A stretch of 31,449 bases of DNA from Candidatus Aminicenantota bacterium (GCA_023136725.1 JAGLQR010000001.1:1-31449); one strand, 5' to 3'. Shown: positions 16,807-25,122, counted from the stretch's first letter. Made by a program: numbers and translations. Notes: generated by a model from the letters alone, not told the origin.

Positions 16807-18015
16807 CTATTCTCTCCAATTCTTATCGATCAGGGAATCATTAAGGGCTTGTTCTATCGTTTGCAAAGCTCTCTTTACAACAGGCGGGTCAATCATTTTG
16901 CTTCCCAGAGAAACAACTCCCAGACCCTCTTTTTCCGCCTTCTCAAATGCAAGAACAATTTTCCGGGCTTTTTCAATTTCATCTTTTCCTGGAGAGAATC
17001 CCTGATGAACAATTCTTATCTGCCTTGGATGAATACACCCTTTTCCGTTAAAGCCAAGTGATTTAGCTTCAATAACACTTGCTAATAATCCTTCAGAATT
17101 TGAAACATCAGAGTAAACTGTATCGATAGCCTGGATCCCTACTGCTTTTGCAGCATTTACAATCATCGATCGGGCAAAAAAGCTCTCATTTCCTTCATCT
17201 GTCCTTTTCGTTCCTATATCTGCAGTATAATCTTCGAGGCCGATTGCAAGTGCTACAATATCTTTGGAAGAAGATGCAATTTCATATGCCTTTAATATTC
17301 CCAATGCACTCTCAATTATTGGCATAAGGAAAACATCCCTTTTAATATTGCCGGCAGCTTTAATTGCAGCGATCTTTTCAGTTATTATCTTTATCTGATC
17401 CGGAGATTCAATTTTTGGCAATAAGATAAGGTCAACTTTTTCCGGTACGATCTCTTCAAGATCTTTTAATCCGAGAGGCAGCTGGTTTATTCTCACCATT
17501 CTCTCCGATCCCAGGAAATCAACCACACGTAAGGCATTTCTTACTATAAGCCTGGCAGAATCTTTTGCATCCGGTGAAACAGAATCTTCAAGATCAAGAA
17601 TTATTGCATCCGGTTCGTGTATCCCCGCATTTATGAATAATTTAGGTTGATCTCCCGGTAGATACAAGCGGGACCTTCTCTGACGCTCACGCACCGGAGC
17701 CCCTATCTCTCCGTAGAATTCAGGCAGATATTTTTTCCCTTTATCCAGGCCCAGACTTCTTATTGCAGATTCTATCCTGGCCATTATAACAAAGGGAAAA
17801 GCACTCTGATCATTCAATTCAAGTTCACAATCTGTAATAGCAAAAAAATCAAGCATATCATCTACCAGTTTTTTAATGGATTGTCCAAAGAGAGTTGATA
17901 CTTTGCTTACAACAGATATCTTTCTACCTTCTCCTGTGCCGGTCTTTATCCTTACCCAGCAATCCGAGCGAACATTTTCTCCCTTTTTTCCTGTGGAAAA
18001 TTCTTTAGGGAACAT
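16807..18015 (-). CDS. citDE: Fused citrate lyase gamma (acyl carrier) and beta (citryl-ACP lyase) subunits
   Basis: A 402-aa fusion. Residues 1 to about 95 match CitD, the acyl carrier (SDCWVRI near the N-terminus; FGQSIKKLVDDMLDFF; ELNDQSAFPFVIMARIESAI). Residues about 112-400 match CitE, the citryl-ACP lyase (RSRLYLPGDQPKLF; DAIILDLEDSVSPD; LLPKIESP; MPIIESALGI; AIGLEDYTADIG; GCIHPRQI). By motif alignment Arg16 takes the place of the prosthetic-group serine (Ser14 in the proteobacterial protein), and the nearest serine is Ser17, one place on. CitD and CitE are usually separate proteins. A perfect AAGGAGG lies just before the ATG. The upstream neighbour is a small membrane protein gene 15 nt away; citF follows with a one-base gap. 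Confidence 0.88.
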   Translation of the reverse strand: MFPKEFSTGKKGENVRSDCWVRIKTGTGEGRKISVVSKVSTLFGQSIKKLVDDMLDFFAITDCELELNDQSAFPFVIMARIESAIRSLGLDKGKKYLPEFYGEIGAPVRERQRRSRLYLPGDQPKLFINAGIHEPDAIILDLEDSVSPDAKDSARLIVRNALRVVDFLGSERMVRINQLPLGLKDLEEIVPEKVDLILLPKIESPDQIKIITEKIAAIKAAGNIKRDVFLMPIIESALGILKAYEIASSSKDIVALAIGLEDYTADIGTKRTDEGNESFFARSMIVNAAKAVGIQAIDTVYSDVSNSEGLLASVIEAKSLGFNGKGCIHPRQIRIVHQGFSPGKDEIEKARKIVLAFEKAEKEGLGVVSLGSKMIDPPVVKRALQTIEQALNDSLIDKNWRE

Positions 18016-18030
18016 TAGGCCTCCTTGAGA

Positions 18031-18615
18031 TTATTTTATCAGGACTTCCTTCATCATCCCTTCAATTATCTGTCTTATATAAAAGGATTTAATGAAAAAC
18101 AATTTTGACCTTCGCGATTTTATGTAAAGTTCTACAAGAGATTTACCCCATTCAGCTGAACCACTATTAAAATTTTCTTTGGATGTCGCTCTGTAACCGA
18201 AAGTGGAGTTAATAATGATCTTTTCACTGACATTTCCGGGTAAAACAGCTTTTTTCATGACAATTTTAAATCCTTCACCCATTGCTTTCCCGACATAAAG
18301 TTTTCTGAAGACTCCCAGAATATATATATTCTTCATTTTCTTTTCGCTGTTGTTCCTTATCTGAAAAGATACCTGCGGGACCATGACAATCCCCTTGAAA
18401 TCTTCATCCTCAATTTTTTCTTTCTCGATCCACTGACTTGATATATTGAAAAATTCTACAGATGATTTAAGTTCTTCAGCTGTCAGATCACGATCAATTA
18501 AGATGAACTTAAAATAGATCAGATAGGAGATTAAAATCACAAAAAATATTGCTGTTATCCAGAACCGGACCCGTTTCCATGGAGGGTTCATTATTTCTTC
18601 AAGATGTTCCTTCAT
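18031..18615 (-). CDS. Uncharacterised single-pass membrane protein
   Basis: I do not recognise this 194-aa protein. It has a short positively charged N-terminus, one membrane helix at about 18-38, and a soluble remainder rich in beta-type segments (VPQVSFQIRNNS, NIYILGVFRKLYVG, EKIIINSTFGYRA) that would lie outside the cytoplasm. The tail contains many Lys/Arg and Phe/Ile residues. No cysteine or catalytic motif stands out. GAGG is placed before the ATG, and a good extended -10 (TGCTATAAT) lies upstream, so it is a real gene and leads the transcript that continues into citDE 15 nt later. The co-transcription with citrate lyase may be accidental. Confidence 0.75.
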   Translation of the reverse strand: MKEHLEEIMNPPWKRVRFWITAIFFVILISYLIYFKFILIDRDLTAEELKSSVEFFNISSQWIEKEKIEDEDFKGIVMVPQVSFQIRNNSEKKMKNIYILGVFRKLYVGKAMGEGFKIVMKKAVLPGNVSEKIIINSTFGYRATSKENFNSGSAEWGKSLVELYIKSRRSKLFFIKSFYIRQIIEGMMKEVLIK

Positions 18616-18647
18616 TTCTGCCTCATTATTTTAGAAAAACTTTTTGG

Positions 18648-18676
18648 ATTATAGCACAAATGAACATCGCGTTAAA
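18648..18676 (-). promoter_or_regulatory. Extended -10 promoter of the membrane protein-citDE-citF operon
   Basis: On the minus strand TATAAT (18648-18653) is preceded by TGC, an extended -10, with a weak -35 TTTAAC (18671-18676) at 17-bp spacing. The ATG is 32 nt downstream and has a GAGG ribosome-binding site. Confidence 0.5.
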
Positions 18677-18695
18677 CATAAAATCGACTTAATAA

Positions 18696-18714
18696 TAAAG
18701 GTTGCTCACCTTTA
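18696..18714. repeat. Palindrome TAAAGGT-N5-ACCTTTA between divergent promoters
   Basis: A perfect 7-bp inverted repeat with a 5-bp loop, 16 bp before the phoH -35 box and 19 bp behind the -35 of the opposite operon. Both neighbours run away from it, so it is not needed as a terminator. It may be a regulator binding site; no specific regulator is implied. Confidence 0.4.
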
Positions 18715-18730
18715 GTAATTCTTTTCTTAT

Positions 18731-18759
18731 TTGACTTTTATTCCATTCATAAATATAAT
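18731..18759 (+). promoter_or_regulatory. Strong sigma-70-type promoter of phoH-pgpH-ybeY-DUF72
   Basis: TTGACT (18731-18736), a 17-bp spacer, then a perfect TATAAT (18754-18759). The phoH ATG at 18783 is 23 nt after the -10, giving a leader of about 17 nt with no visible Shine-Dalgarno. Confidence 0.8.
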
Positions 18760-18782
18760 CCATTACTAGATAAACTCATATT

Positions 18783-19724
18783 ATGGAAGAGATAACACTC
18801 CAGATCGGGAAATCCGATAATTTGTTTGCCCTGCTTGATAAAAATCAATCCAGAATTGAAAAGATCTTCAATATTACAATATCTCGCAGAGGTGATAAAT
18901 TAATGTTTGACGGAGATTTGAAATCCCGAAAACTCTTCAAAAAATTCTTCAGTTCATTACTTAAGGTTGCAGACGTTTCACCCTCTTTCAACGGTAATGA
19001 TTTTAAGATAAGCCTTAATATGGTCAAGGATGGAAACATTAAACTCATTGAAACAGAACTCCTCCAATCTCAAAAAATAGTTTTAAACGGCAAAAGCGTA
19101 TTCCCGAAAACTTTTAACCAGAAAACATATATCAAAGCAGCTTTTGAGCATGACCTTACTTTTGCAATCGGTCCTGCCGGAACCGGAAAAACCTTCTTAG
19201 CAGTTGCCATTGCACTTCACCACCTCTTAAGTAGAAAACTTGAACGGATAGTTCTTACCAGGCCTGTAGTTGAGGCTGGTGAAAATCTAGGGTTTCTTCC
19301 CGGAGATATACAGCAGAAAGTAAATCCATATTTCAGGCCATTGTATGATTCACTATACTACCTTATCGGGTTTGAAAAAACCTCAGAACTGATCGAAAAA
19401 GAGATAATCGAAGTTGCACCTCTTGCATATATGAGGGGGAGAACAATAAATGATGCATTCATCATCCTTGATGAGGGCCAGAATACAACAAATTCTCAAA
19501 TGCAAATGTTTTTAACAAGATTCGGATCCAATTCCAGAGTAATTGTTACAGCAGATATTACACAAATTGATCTGCAGGATAGAAAAAATTCCGGTATTTT
19601 CAGGGCAAAAAGGATCCTTGAAAATATTGATGGTATTAAAATGATCAACTTGAAAGAAAAGGATGTAGTTCGTCACGATCTGGTCAGAAAGATCATCAAA
19701 GCATATGAAAGAGAAAAAGAATGA
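18783..19724 (+). CDS. phoH: PhoH-family ATPase (PhoL type)
   Basis: This is a cytoplasmic P-loop ATPase of the PhoH/PhoL family, linked to RNA metabolism and ribosome maturation through its steady association with YbeY. The 313-aa product has Walker A GPAGTGKTF at about 130-138, the family block RPVVEAGENLGFLPGD, YMRGRTINDAFIILDEGQNT (Walker B, about 225) and TRFGSNSRVIVTADITQIDL. The N-terminal about 110 residues are the variable extension that in some homologues resembles a KH-like domain. The stop overlaps the pgpH start (ATGA). The phoH-pgpH-ybeY order is the same as in many Firmicutes and other phyla. Confidence 0.94.
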   Translation: MEEITLQIGKSDNLFALLDKNQSRIEKIFNITISRRGDKLMFDGDLKSRKLFKKFFSSLLKVADVSPSFNGNDFKISLNMVKDGNIKLIETELLQSQKIVLNGKSVFPKTFNQKTYIKAAFEHDLTFAIGPAGTGKTFLAVAIALHHLLSRKLERIVLTRPVVEAGENLGFLPGDIQQKVNPYFRPLYDSLYYLIGFEKTSELIEKEIIEVAPLAYMRGRTINDAFIILDEGQNTTNSQMQMFLTRFGSNSRVIVTADITQIDLQDRKNSGIFRAKRILENIDGIKMINLKEKDVVRHDLVRKIIKAYEREKE

Positions 19725-22015
19725 AATTTGAATTAAGTATCATAAAAAACCAACTTACATCAACGGGAGATCATCTGAAAAAAGGTTCTGTTTTCCAGTT
19801 ACTCTCAGGGTTCTTCCTTCTTGTTCTTCTCTCATACATTTTATATATCCCTACTCAAAAATCTATAGAGAACCCGAGATTATCGGAAGGCGATATTATT
19901 CAAAATGATATTGTAATCAGAGAAGACCTTACCATCGTTGACGAAGAGCAGACAAAATTTAACAGGGAATCTGCTATCGAAGAAATTATGCCTGTCTATC
20001 AATTTCTTCCTGATCATAAAGAGAATCGTACTGAGCTTATCAATAACTGGATTGATTATCTCAGATCTGCCAGAAAACAATTCCTGAAAAACAAGAATGT
20101 CTTAAAGAGTATTAAAAATTCCATTGAGGAAAAGTTCGGAATAACTTTGACTGAATCAAACATTGCTCAAATCCTAAGATCAAATATCCATTCCAGGATT
20201 GACATGGAAAAATTTCTTGGTTTTCTTGACACAACAGACAGATTGGGCGTTGTCTCGTCAAAAGCCGGTACACGGAAAAGCAAAGATGGCACAATTAAGA
20301 TGATTTTACAGTCCGGCGTTTCACGCATTCAGAGAGTTTCCGAACTTTTAGATCTTAATGAGCTCAAAGGAAGAGTGAAGAACTATTTTCAATATGAGCA
20401 GAGCTTCAATTCAAAAGAATCAACCTTACTCTCTTCAATTCTTATTGAGTTCATAAATGCAAATCTCACTTTTTCTTCAATTCTTACCAGCAAAGAAGAA
20501 AACCTGACCCTCTCAAAGATCAATCCCGTTGTCATCAAATTAAAGAAAGGGAGGGTAATTCTCCGGAAAGGTGATGAATTAAAAAATGATGACCTTAAAA
20601 TAATAAATCTTATCTATGAAGAAGAGAAAGAGAGAGGAAGAAAAATACCTCTATTTTTTCTGATATTTTTCACATTAGGGCCTGTACTGATTTTTGTAAC
20701 CAAACTATTTATTTCCTGGGAATCCAAAGGAATAAATGGCCAGAAACTTATTTCAATATCACTTATAACTTTATTGCTTAGTGCGCTTGTATACAGAGTA
20801 CTTCTATTTATAATTCCTGTTATTCTTAAAGAGATCCCGAATACTTTCAGTATTGAAAGCAACATTATCTATTATTCAATCCCGTTTACCTTTGGACCTC
20901 TTATTATTGCTTTCATTTTTAATATTCAGAGTGCAGTCATTTTTTCTTTCATTAACTCTATTTCCGGAGCAATTCTTGGTGAATGGGATCTTACACTTTT
21001 TCTTTACATTCTGATCGGCAGTTTAACTGTGAGTTTCGGAATTGAGTATTATCAGAGGCTTAAAAGATCTCCGATTCTGAAAGTCTGCATCCTCTGGCTA
21101 TTTCCTGTCAATCTTCTTTTCCTTATTTTATTCAATTTCACAGCAAGTATATCTGATCCGATGCAATTACTTGTTTTTGCAGGGATTGCTTCTTTTTCTG
21201 CAATTATGGCGCCAATACTTGCCGGTTTTATAATACCTTTATGGGAAATGCTTTTTAATCTGCTTACAGAGCTTAAACTTGTCGAATTAACCAATTTGAA
21301 TCTTCCAATCTTCAGAGAAATGCTCGAGAAAGCTCCGGGCACTTACCACCACTCTCAGATGGTTTCTTCCCTGTCTGAGGCCGCTGCGCTTGATTTGAAG
21401 CTTTCTCCGCTACTTCTGAATGCAATGGCACTTTATCACGATATCGGCAAAATTGATAATCCTCAGATTTTTACAGAAAATCATGCTATTTATAAGAATC
21501 CACACAACAATCTAACTCCCAAAGATAGTGCAAAAATTATTATTTCTCATATCCAGAATGGACTTGCAAGAGCAAAGGAACTTAAATTATCTGAAAGTAT
21601 TTCCTCAGCTATAACTCAACATCATGGCACAAAACTCGTAAGATTTTTTTATGATAAAGCAGTTTCCAATTCTTCAGGAAATCAGGATGAGGTAGACAGC
21701 AACCTTTTCAGATACCCCGGAGAAAAACCGATCAACATAGAAAATGCTATTGTTATGCTTGCTGATCAGGTAGAGGCTGCTTCTAAAAGTCTCTCTTCTC
21801 CAAATGAGGAAGAGATAAGAAATGTTGTGCAAAAAATTATTGATTCAAATATAGAAGAGAAACAATTTGATAATTGCGAAGGACTGACCTTTAAGGCTCT
21901 GAATACTATCGGAAATGCTTTTCTGAAAAAGCTCTCATCTATTTACCATATGAGGATCTCATATCCGGGTTTTGAATTTAAAGAGGATGCTGAAAATGAT
22001 CAGAATAGTAAATGA
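19721..22015 (+). CDS. pgpH: 7TM-HD family c-di-AMP phosphodiesterase PgpH
   Basis: PgpH hydrolyses the second messenger c-di-AMP to pApA in several bacteria. The 764-aa protein has an N-terminal membrane anchor (about 28-48), then an extracytoplasmic domain of about 260 residues starting SIENPRLSEGDIIQNDIVIREDLTIVD (the 7TM-HD extracellular family), written here by position 50-76. Seven membrane helices follow at about 310-510, and a cytoplasmic HD domain at about 540-720. The metal-binding HD pair is in ALYHDIGK (about 572-573), with an upstream TYHHSQMV histidine pair and a later ITQHHG. All look intact. It overlaps phoH by 4 nt and ybeY by about 20 nt. The c-di-AMP role is inferred from the family; no diadenylate cyclase gene is in the window. 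Confidence 0.92.
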   Translation: MKFELSIIKNQLTSTGDHLKKGSVFQLLSGFFLLVLLSYILYIPTQKSIENPRLSEGDIIQNDIVIREDLTIVDEEQTKFNRESAIEEIMPVYQFLPDHKENRTELINNWIDYLRSARKQFLKNKNVLKSIKNSIEEKFGITLTESNIAQILRSNIHSRIDMEKFLGFLDTTDRLGVVSSKAGTRKSKDGTIKMILQSGVSRIQRVSELLDLNELKGRVKNYFQYEQSFNSKESTLLSSILIEFINANLTFSSILTSKEENLTLSKINPVVIKLKKGRVILRKGDELKNDDLKIINLIYEEEKERGRKIPLFFLIFFTLGPVLIFVTKLFISWESKGINGQKLISISLITLLLSALVYRVLLFIIPVILKEIPNTFSIESNIIYYSIPFTFGPLIIAFIFNIQSAVIFSFINSISGAILGEWDLTLFLYILIGSLTVSFGIEYYQRLKRSPILKVCILWLFPVNLLFLILFNFTASISDPMQLLVFAGIASFSAIMAPILAGFIIPLWEMLFNLLTELKLVELTNLNLPIFREMLEKAPGTYHHSQMVSSLSEAAALDLKLSPLLLNAMALYHDIGKIDNPQIFTENHAIYKNPHNNLTPKDSAKIIISHIQNGLARAKELKLSESISSAITQHHGTKLVRFFYDKAVSNSSGNQDEVDSNLFRYPGEKPINIENAIVMLADQVEAASKSLSSPNEEEIRNVVQKIIDSNIEEKQFDNCEGLTFKALNTIGNAFLKKLSSIYHMRISYPGFEFKEDAENDQNSK

Positions 22016-22406
22016 TAGCGACATAATTGAAACTGAATTCTTTATTGAAAAATTTGAAAAGATTGCAGATGATCTTGAAATGGATGGAGATATTACAATA
22101 AAATTAAGTGACAGAGATGAATCCAGGAAATTAAATCTGAAATATAGAAAAAAAGACTACCCTACCGATGTTCTCAGTTTCCCTATCAATGAGCAATTCC
22201 CCGATTCATACTACATCGGAGATATCCTTGTCTGTTACCCTTTAGCAGAAGAACAGGCTGAAGAAAATAATATTTCGGTAAAAAAAGAGCTATTCACACT
22301 TATCTGCCACGGCCTCCTCCACCTTGCAGGATACGATCATGAAACTGACTCTGGTGATATGCTTAATCTTCAGGATCAAATCATTAATAGATATTATCAC
22401 GAATGA
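21996..22406 (+). CDS. ybeY: rRNA maturation endoribonuclease YbeY
   Basis: YbeY is a zinc-dependent protein needed for 16S rRNA 3'-end maturation and ribosome quality control. The zinc motif HGLLHLAGYDH is at about 104-114, preceded by the family segment YRKKDYPTDVLSFP and YIGDILVC. The start at 21996 (MIRIVND) gives 136 aa. It is preferred because AGAGG lies 9 nt upstream and the product begins in the usual way; the frame is open further back, but this would only extend the overlap with pgpH. The stop overlaps the DUF72 gene by 4 nt. Confidence 0.93.
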   Translation: MIRIVNDSDIIETEFFIEKFEKIADDLEMDGDITIKLSDRDESRKLNLKYRKKDYPTDVLSFPINEQFPDSYYIGDILVCYPLAEEQAEENNISVKKELFTLICHGLLHLAGYDHETDSGDMLNLQDQIINRYYHE

Positions 22407-23203
22407 TACTGGAATTCGGGACAGCTGGATGGAGTTATAAGGACTGGACGGGTACAGTATATCCTGAAAAGATACCTTCGGGTTTTAATCATTTGAATTT
22501 TATCGCCAGTCAATTCGACTTTGTAGAAGTAAATACTACTTTTTACAGGATCCCGGACCAAAAACTGGTTAAGGGCTGGATATACAAAACTTCCGGTTTG
22601 GATAATTTTAAATTCTGGATCAAATTAAACCAGATTTTCACTCATAACAGAAAGTATTCTGAATCTGATGTTCAAGATTTCGAATATTCCATATCTCCCC
22701 TGGAAGATGCAGGGAAAATGGGCGGACTTCTTATCCAATTCCCATACTCCTTTAAATTAACAGATCAAAACCTTGAATATTTGCTTCGATTATCTGACAA
22801 ATTCACCAATTTTATCAAAGCTGTTGAATTCAGGCATAACAGCTGGATGAATAGTGAACTGTTTGATCTTTTCGAACAGAAAGGGCTTGTCTGGGTAAAT
22901 ATTGATCAACCGGTAATTTCACAGTCTATTCCTACCACATCCATTGTTACAAACAGAGAGATTTCATATTTCAGGCTTCATGGAAGAAATTACAAGTCAT
23001 GGTTCAGCAATGAAGGGAGAGATGAACGTTATAATTATTTATATTCCCAAAATGAACTTATTGAAATATCTGAACATATCAAAACAGCAGCTGGAAATGC
23101 AAAAAAAATTGTTATTTCCGGAAATAATCATTATAAAGGTGCAGCTGTAAAGAATCTTATCCAATTGAAGAAAATATTGACAGGAAATAAGATATCGGGG
23201 TGA
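22403..23203 (+). CDS. DUF72 (YecE-like) family protein
   Basis: A 266-aa member of the DUF72 family, a TIM-barrel-like fold with no firmly proven activity. Diagnostic segments are the N-terminal FGTAGWSYKDWTGTVYP, FVEVNTTFYRIP, FWIKLNQIFTH, GGLLIQFPYSF, AVEFRHNSW, YFRLHGRN and the late KIVISGNNHYKGAAVKN, which stands where family members have NN-H-GKA. The start overlaps the ybeY stop (ATGA). The last three codons and the stop lie inside the 3' end of the tRNA-Pro gene on the other strand, a 9-nt overlap. Confidence 0.9.
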   Translation: MILEFGTAGWSYKDWTGTVYPEKIPSGFNHLNFIASQFDFVEVNTTFYRIPDQKLVKGWIYKTSGLDNFKFWIKLNQIFTHNRKYSESDVQDFEYSISPLEDAGKMGGLLIQFPYSFKLTDQNLEYLLRLSDKFTNFIKAVEFRHNSWMNSELFDLFEQKGLVWVNIDQPVISQSIPTTSIVTNREISYFRLHGRNYKSWFSNEGRDERYNYLYSQNELIEISEHIKTAAGNAKKIVISGNNHYKGAAVKNLIQLKKILTGNKISG

Positions 23204-23268
23204 GAGGATTCGAACCTCCGACCTCACGATCCCGAACCGTGCGCGCTACCAGCCTGCGCTACACCCCG
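23195..23268 (-). tRNA. tRNA-Pro (anticodon CGG)
   Basis: A complete cloverleaf on the minus strand, 74 nt. The acceptor stem CGGGGTG/CACCCCG has seven pairs. The D-stem is GCGC/GCGC. The anticodon stem CACGG/TCGTG (one G-T pair) closes the loop TTCGGGA, anticodon CGG. The T-stem GGAGG/CCTCT with loop TTCGAAT follows the variable loop AGGTC. The discriminator is A, and CCA is not encoded, so it must be added after transcription. The last 9 nt overlap the end of the convergent DUF72 gene. Confidence 0.95.
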
Positions 23269-23276
23269 AATTTATG

Positions 23277-23304
23277 ATTTTATCACAATTTCTGAAAAGG
23301 TAAA
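23277..23304 (-). promoter_or_regulatory. Candidate tRNA-Pro promoter
   Basis: TAAAAT (23277-23282) preceded by TGA, an extended -10, with TTTACC (23299-23304) 16 bp upstream. It lies 8 nt before the tRNA 5' end, in the 49-nt gap after the TonB receptor gene. Confidence 0.45.
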
Positions 23305-23317
23305 GACGGAATTGAAA

Positions 23318-25081
23318 TTATTTCTGATATTTTAACGATAACCACAGCCACCGCCCGGGAATCCTGACTCCAGGTATCTCTTCAATTACAGAGTTAAATA
23401 AATTATCAGCATGAATAGAAAAACTGAGTCCCTTTAATTGCATGTTTAAATTTATATCGAGAAGAGAGGCTTTTTCCCCGGTTTCATATATCTGCTTATA
23501 AATATACTTTGCTGAAAAGTTCAGATTTTCAGTAAGCCTTTGCATATAAATAAAATTCAGTTTGAATTCAGGGAAACGGAATCCGTATTTGGATATGAAA
23601 TTTTGATTGTTCCCTGTAACAAATATCTTCTCGAGAATTGCTTTGAACTTAGCACTATCTAAAATAAACTCTGACATTAATTCATAACCTGAGACATCAT
23701 TTTTTTCCACATTAGCAGCCCTCCATGTGGATTCATCAAAAGCTCTTATCCAATCGATCATATGATCCTGTTTTCTGTAGAAACCTGAAATTGATATATT
23801 GAAATTTTTGAAATGCCGTAGGAATGAGATCTCGAAATTACTGCTATTCTCCGGCTGAAGATCCGGATCGCCTTTATTTGCAGGTGAATTATAAAACATC
23901 TCTGTAAAAGAAGGATATCTTACAGCTTTACCTATATTAAAACGGAGTGTATCCCGGTTGTTGAATATCCGGTAAACTCCTGCATAATATGTGAAATAGC
24001 TCTTATGTTCGGTACTATAATTAATCCTTGCACCCAGATCCAATCCCCAAACGGGTTTTTTCAATCCTCCTGCAAAATATATTCCGCTTCTACTCTGATT
24101 CTGATATCCCATTGTTGAGCTGTCCATATTCATCACTTCAAGATCCGCACCACCTGAAAATAATAGAATCCCTGATCTTATAGTATTATGAACTTTCAAA
24201 TAAGTATGATTTGTAGTTGATTCTGAACTGAAAAAATCATGGTTATATCTGTCAAGAACAAAGATGTCTTTATGAATTGTGTGAGAAAAAGAGATACGAT
24301 GAAGTATTTTCCCTTTTGTATGTAAATTGAAATGAAAATTGCCCGATTCAATGTTTTCAAATGAAGGATATGGTGCATAAAAATCCTTTGCACCAAATGC
24401 TTTCTTCAAATATCCAAAATTTAATTTCCCGCCGATTTTACTATTACTAAAGGAAATATATGTTCTTAAATTAAGATTATCAAATTCCTGTCCTTCATAG
24501 TAACCCGTTGATGAACTATCTTCAGCAGAAAAACCAAAACTCAGTTTTTTATATTTACTGCCTGCACCTAATGAAAAATGTGATAGAGAATTTTCGCCAC
24601 CTGTAATTCCCATTTGGTAACCGGACCTCTCTTTAAGCACAATGTTAATGATTCCGGCAAATCCATTTGATCCGTGAAATACTGAATTTGCTCCCTGTGA
24701 AACTTCAATTCTCTCAATATCGCCTACTGCAAAAGTAAGATCAGTATTAAAGTGACCGGTTTGTCCATTGTTTACAGGAATACCATTAACCATTAAAAGA
24801 ATCTGCTCGAAATTACTACCTCTCATTGTAAGATCAAACGATGTCATTCCCGGACCACGTCTGTTCACGTCAACACTGGAAATAATTTTAAATAAATCAG
24901 AAATTTCAATAATACCCAGATTTTTTATTTCTTCCGAGTCTATTATGATCATTTTTTTTGATAACATGTCCTCAGTACGGATCGATCCCTCGATTGTAAG
25001 CTCTTCCACGACTTCCGGGAATAATACCAGTGAAAATAAGCTGAAGAACAAATAAATAGTTATACGAATTATCCTTTTCAT
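23318..25081 (-). CDS. TonB-dependent outer-membrane receptor
   Basis: A 587-aa outer-membrane receptor powered by TonB-ExbBD. A signal peptide (about 1-22) is followed by a plug domain (about 30-150) with RRGPGMTSFDLTMRGSNFEQI, VNGIPVNNGQTGHF and VSQGANSVFHGSNGFAGIIN, the classic plug signature. The C-terminal beta-barrel shows alternating aromatic strands and the EMFYNSPANKGDPDLQPENS motif common in BtuB/FepA-like barrels. The size is near BtuB, but cargo (cobalamin, a siderophore, a sugar) cannot be told, and no transporter or TonB gene is adjacent. A TonB box is not certain; EELTIEG after the signal peptide is the best candidate. No Shine-Dalgarno precedes the ATG. Confidence 0.92.
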   Translation of the reverse strand: MKRIIRITIYLFFSLFSLVLFPEVVEELTIEGSIRTEDMLSKKMIIIDSEEIKNLGIIEISDLFKIISSVDVNRRGPGMTSFDLTMRGSNFEQILLMVNGIPVNNGQTGHFNTDLTFAVGDIERIEVSQGANSVFHGSNGFAGIINIVLKERSGYQMGITGGENSLSHFSLGAGSKYKKLSFGFSAEDSSSTGYYEGQEFDNLNLRTYISFSNSKIGGKLNFGYLKKAFGAKDFYAPYPSFENIESGNFHFNLHTKGKILHRISFSHTIHKDIFVLDRYNHDFFSSESTTNHTYLKVHNTIRSGILLFSGGADLEVMNMDSSTMGYQNQSRSGIYFAGGLKKPVWGLDLGARINYSTEHKSYFTYYAGVYRIFNNRDTLRFNIGKAVRYPSFTEMFYNSPANKGDPDLQPENSSNFEISFLRHFKNFNISISGFYRKQDHMIDWIRAFDESTWRAANVEKNDVSGYELMSEFILDSAKFKAILEKIFVTGNNQNFISKYGFRFPEFKLNFIYMQRLTENLNFSAKYIYKQIYETGEKASLLDINLNMQLKGLSFSIHADNLFNSVIEEIPGVRIPGRWLWLSLKYQK

Positions 25082-25093
25082 TTATAGTTTGTT

Positions 25094-25122
25094 ATTTTAT
25101 CAACACTTTGTTCTAAGAGCAA
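25094..25122 (-). promoter_or_regulatory. Candidate promoter of the TonB-dependent receptor gene
   Basis: TTGCTC (25117-25122), a 17-bp spacer, then TAAAAT (25094-25099) with a TGA extension. The ATG is 12 nt after the -10, so the leader would be only about 6 nt. I see no convincing promoter for the divergent pspC gene in the same 95-bp gap. Confidence 0.5.

Noticed and set aside
18696..18714. The palindrome as a rho-independent terminator
   Set aside because: The stem is only 7 bp and AT-rich, the following T-run is broken, and both flanking genes run away from it.
13203..22015. A dedicated c-di-AMP operon
   Set aside because: ktrAB and pgpH are in separate transcripts with the citrate lyase operon between them, and no cyclase is present; only a possible functional link is claimed.
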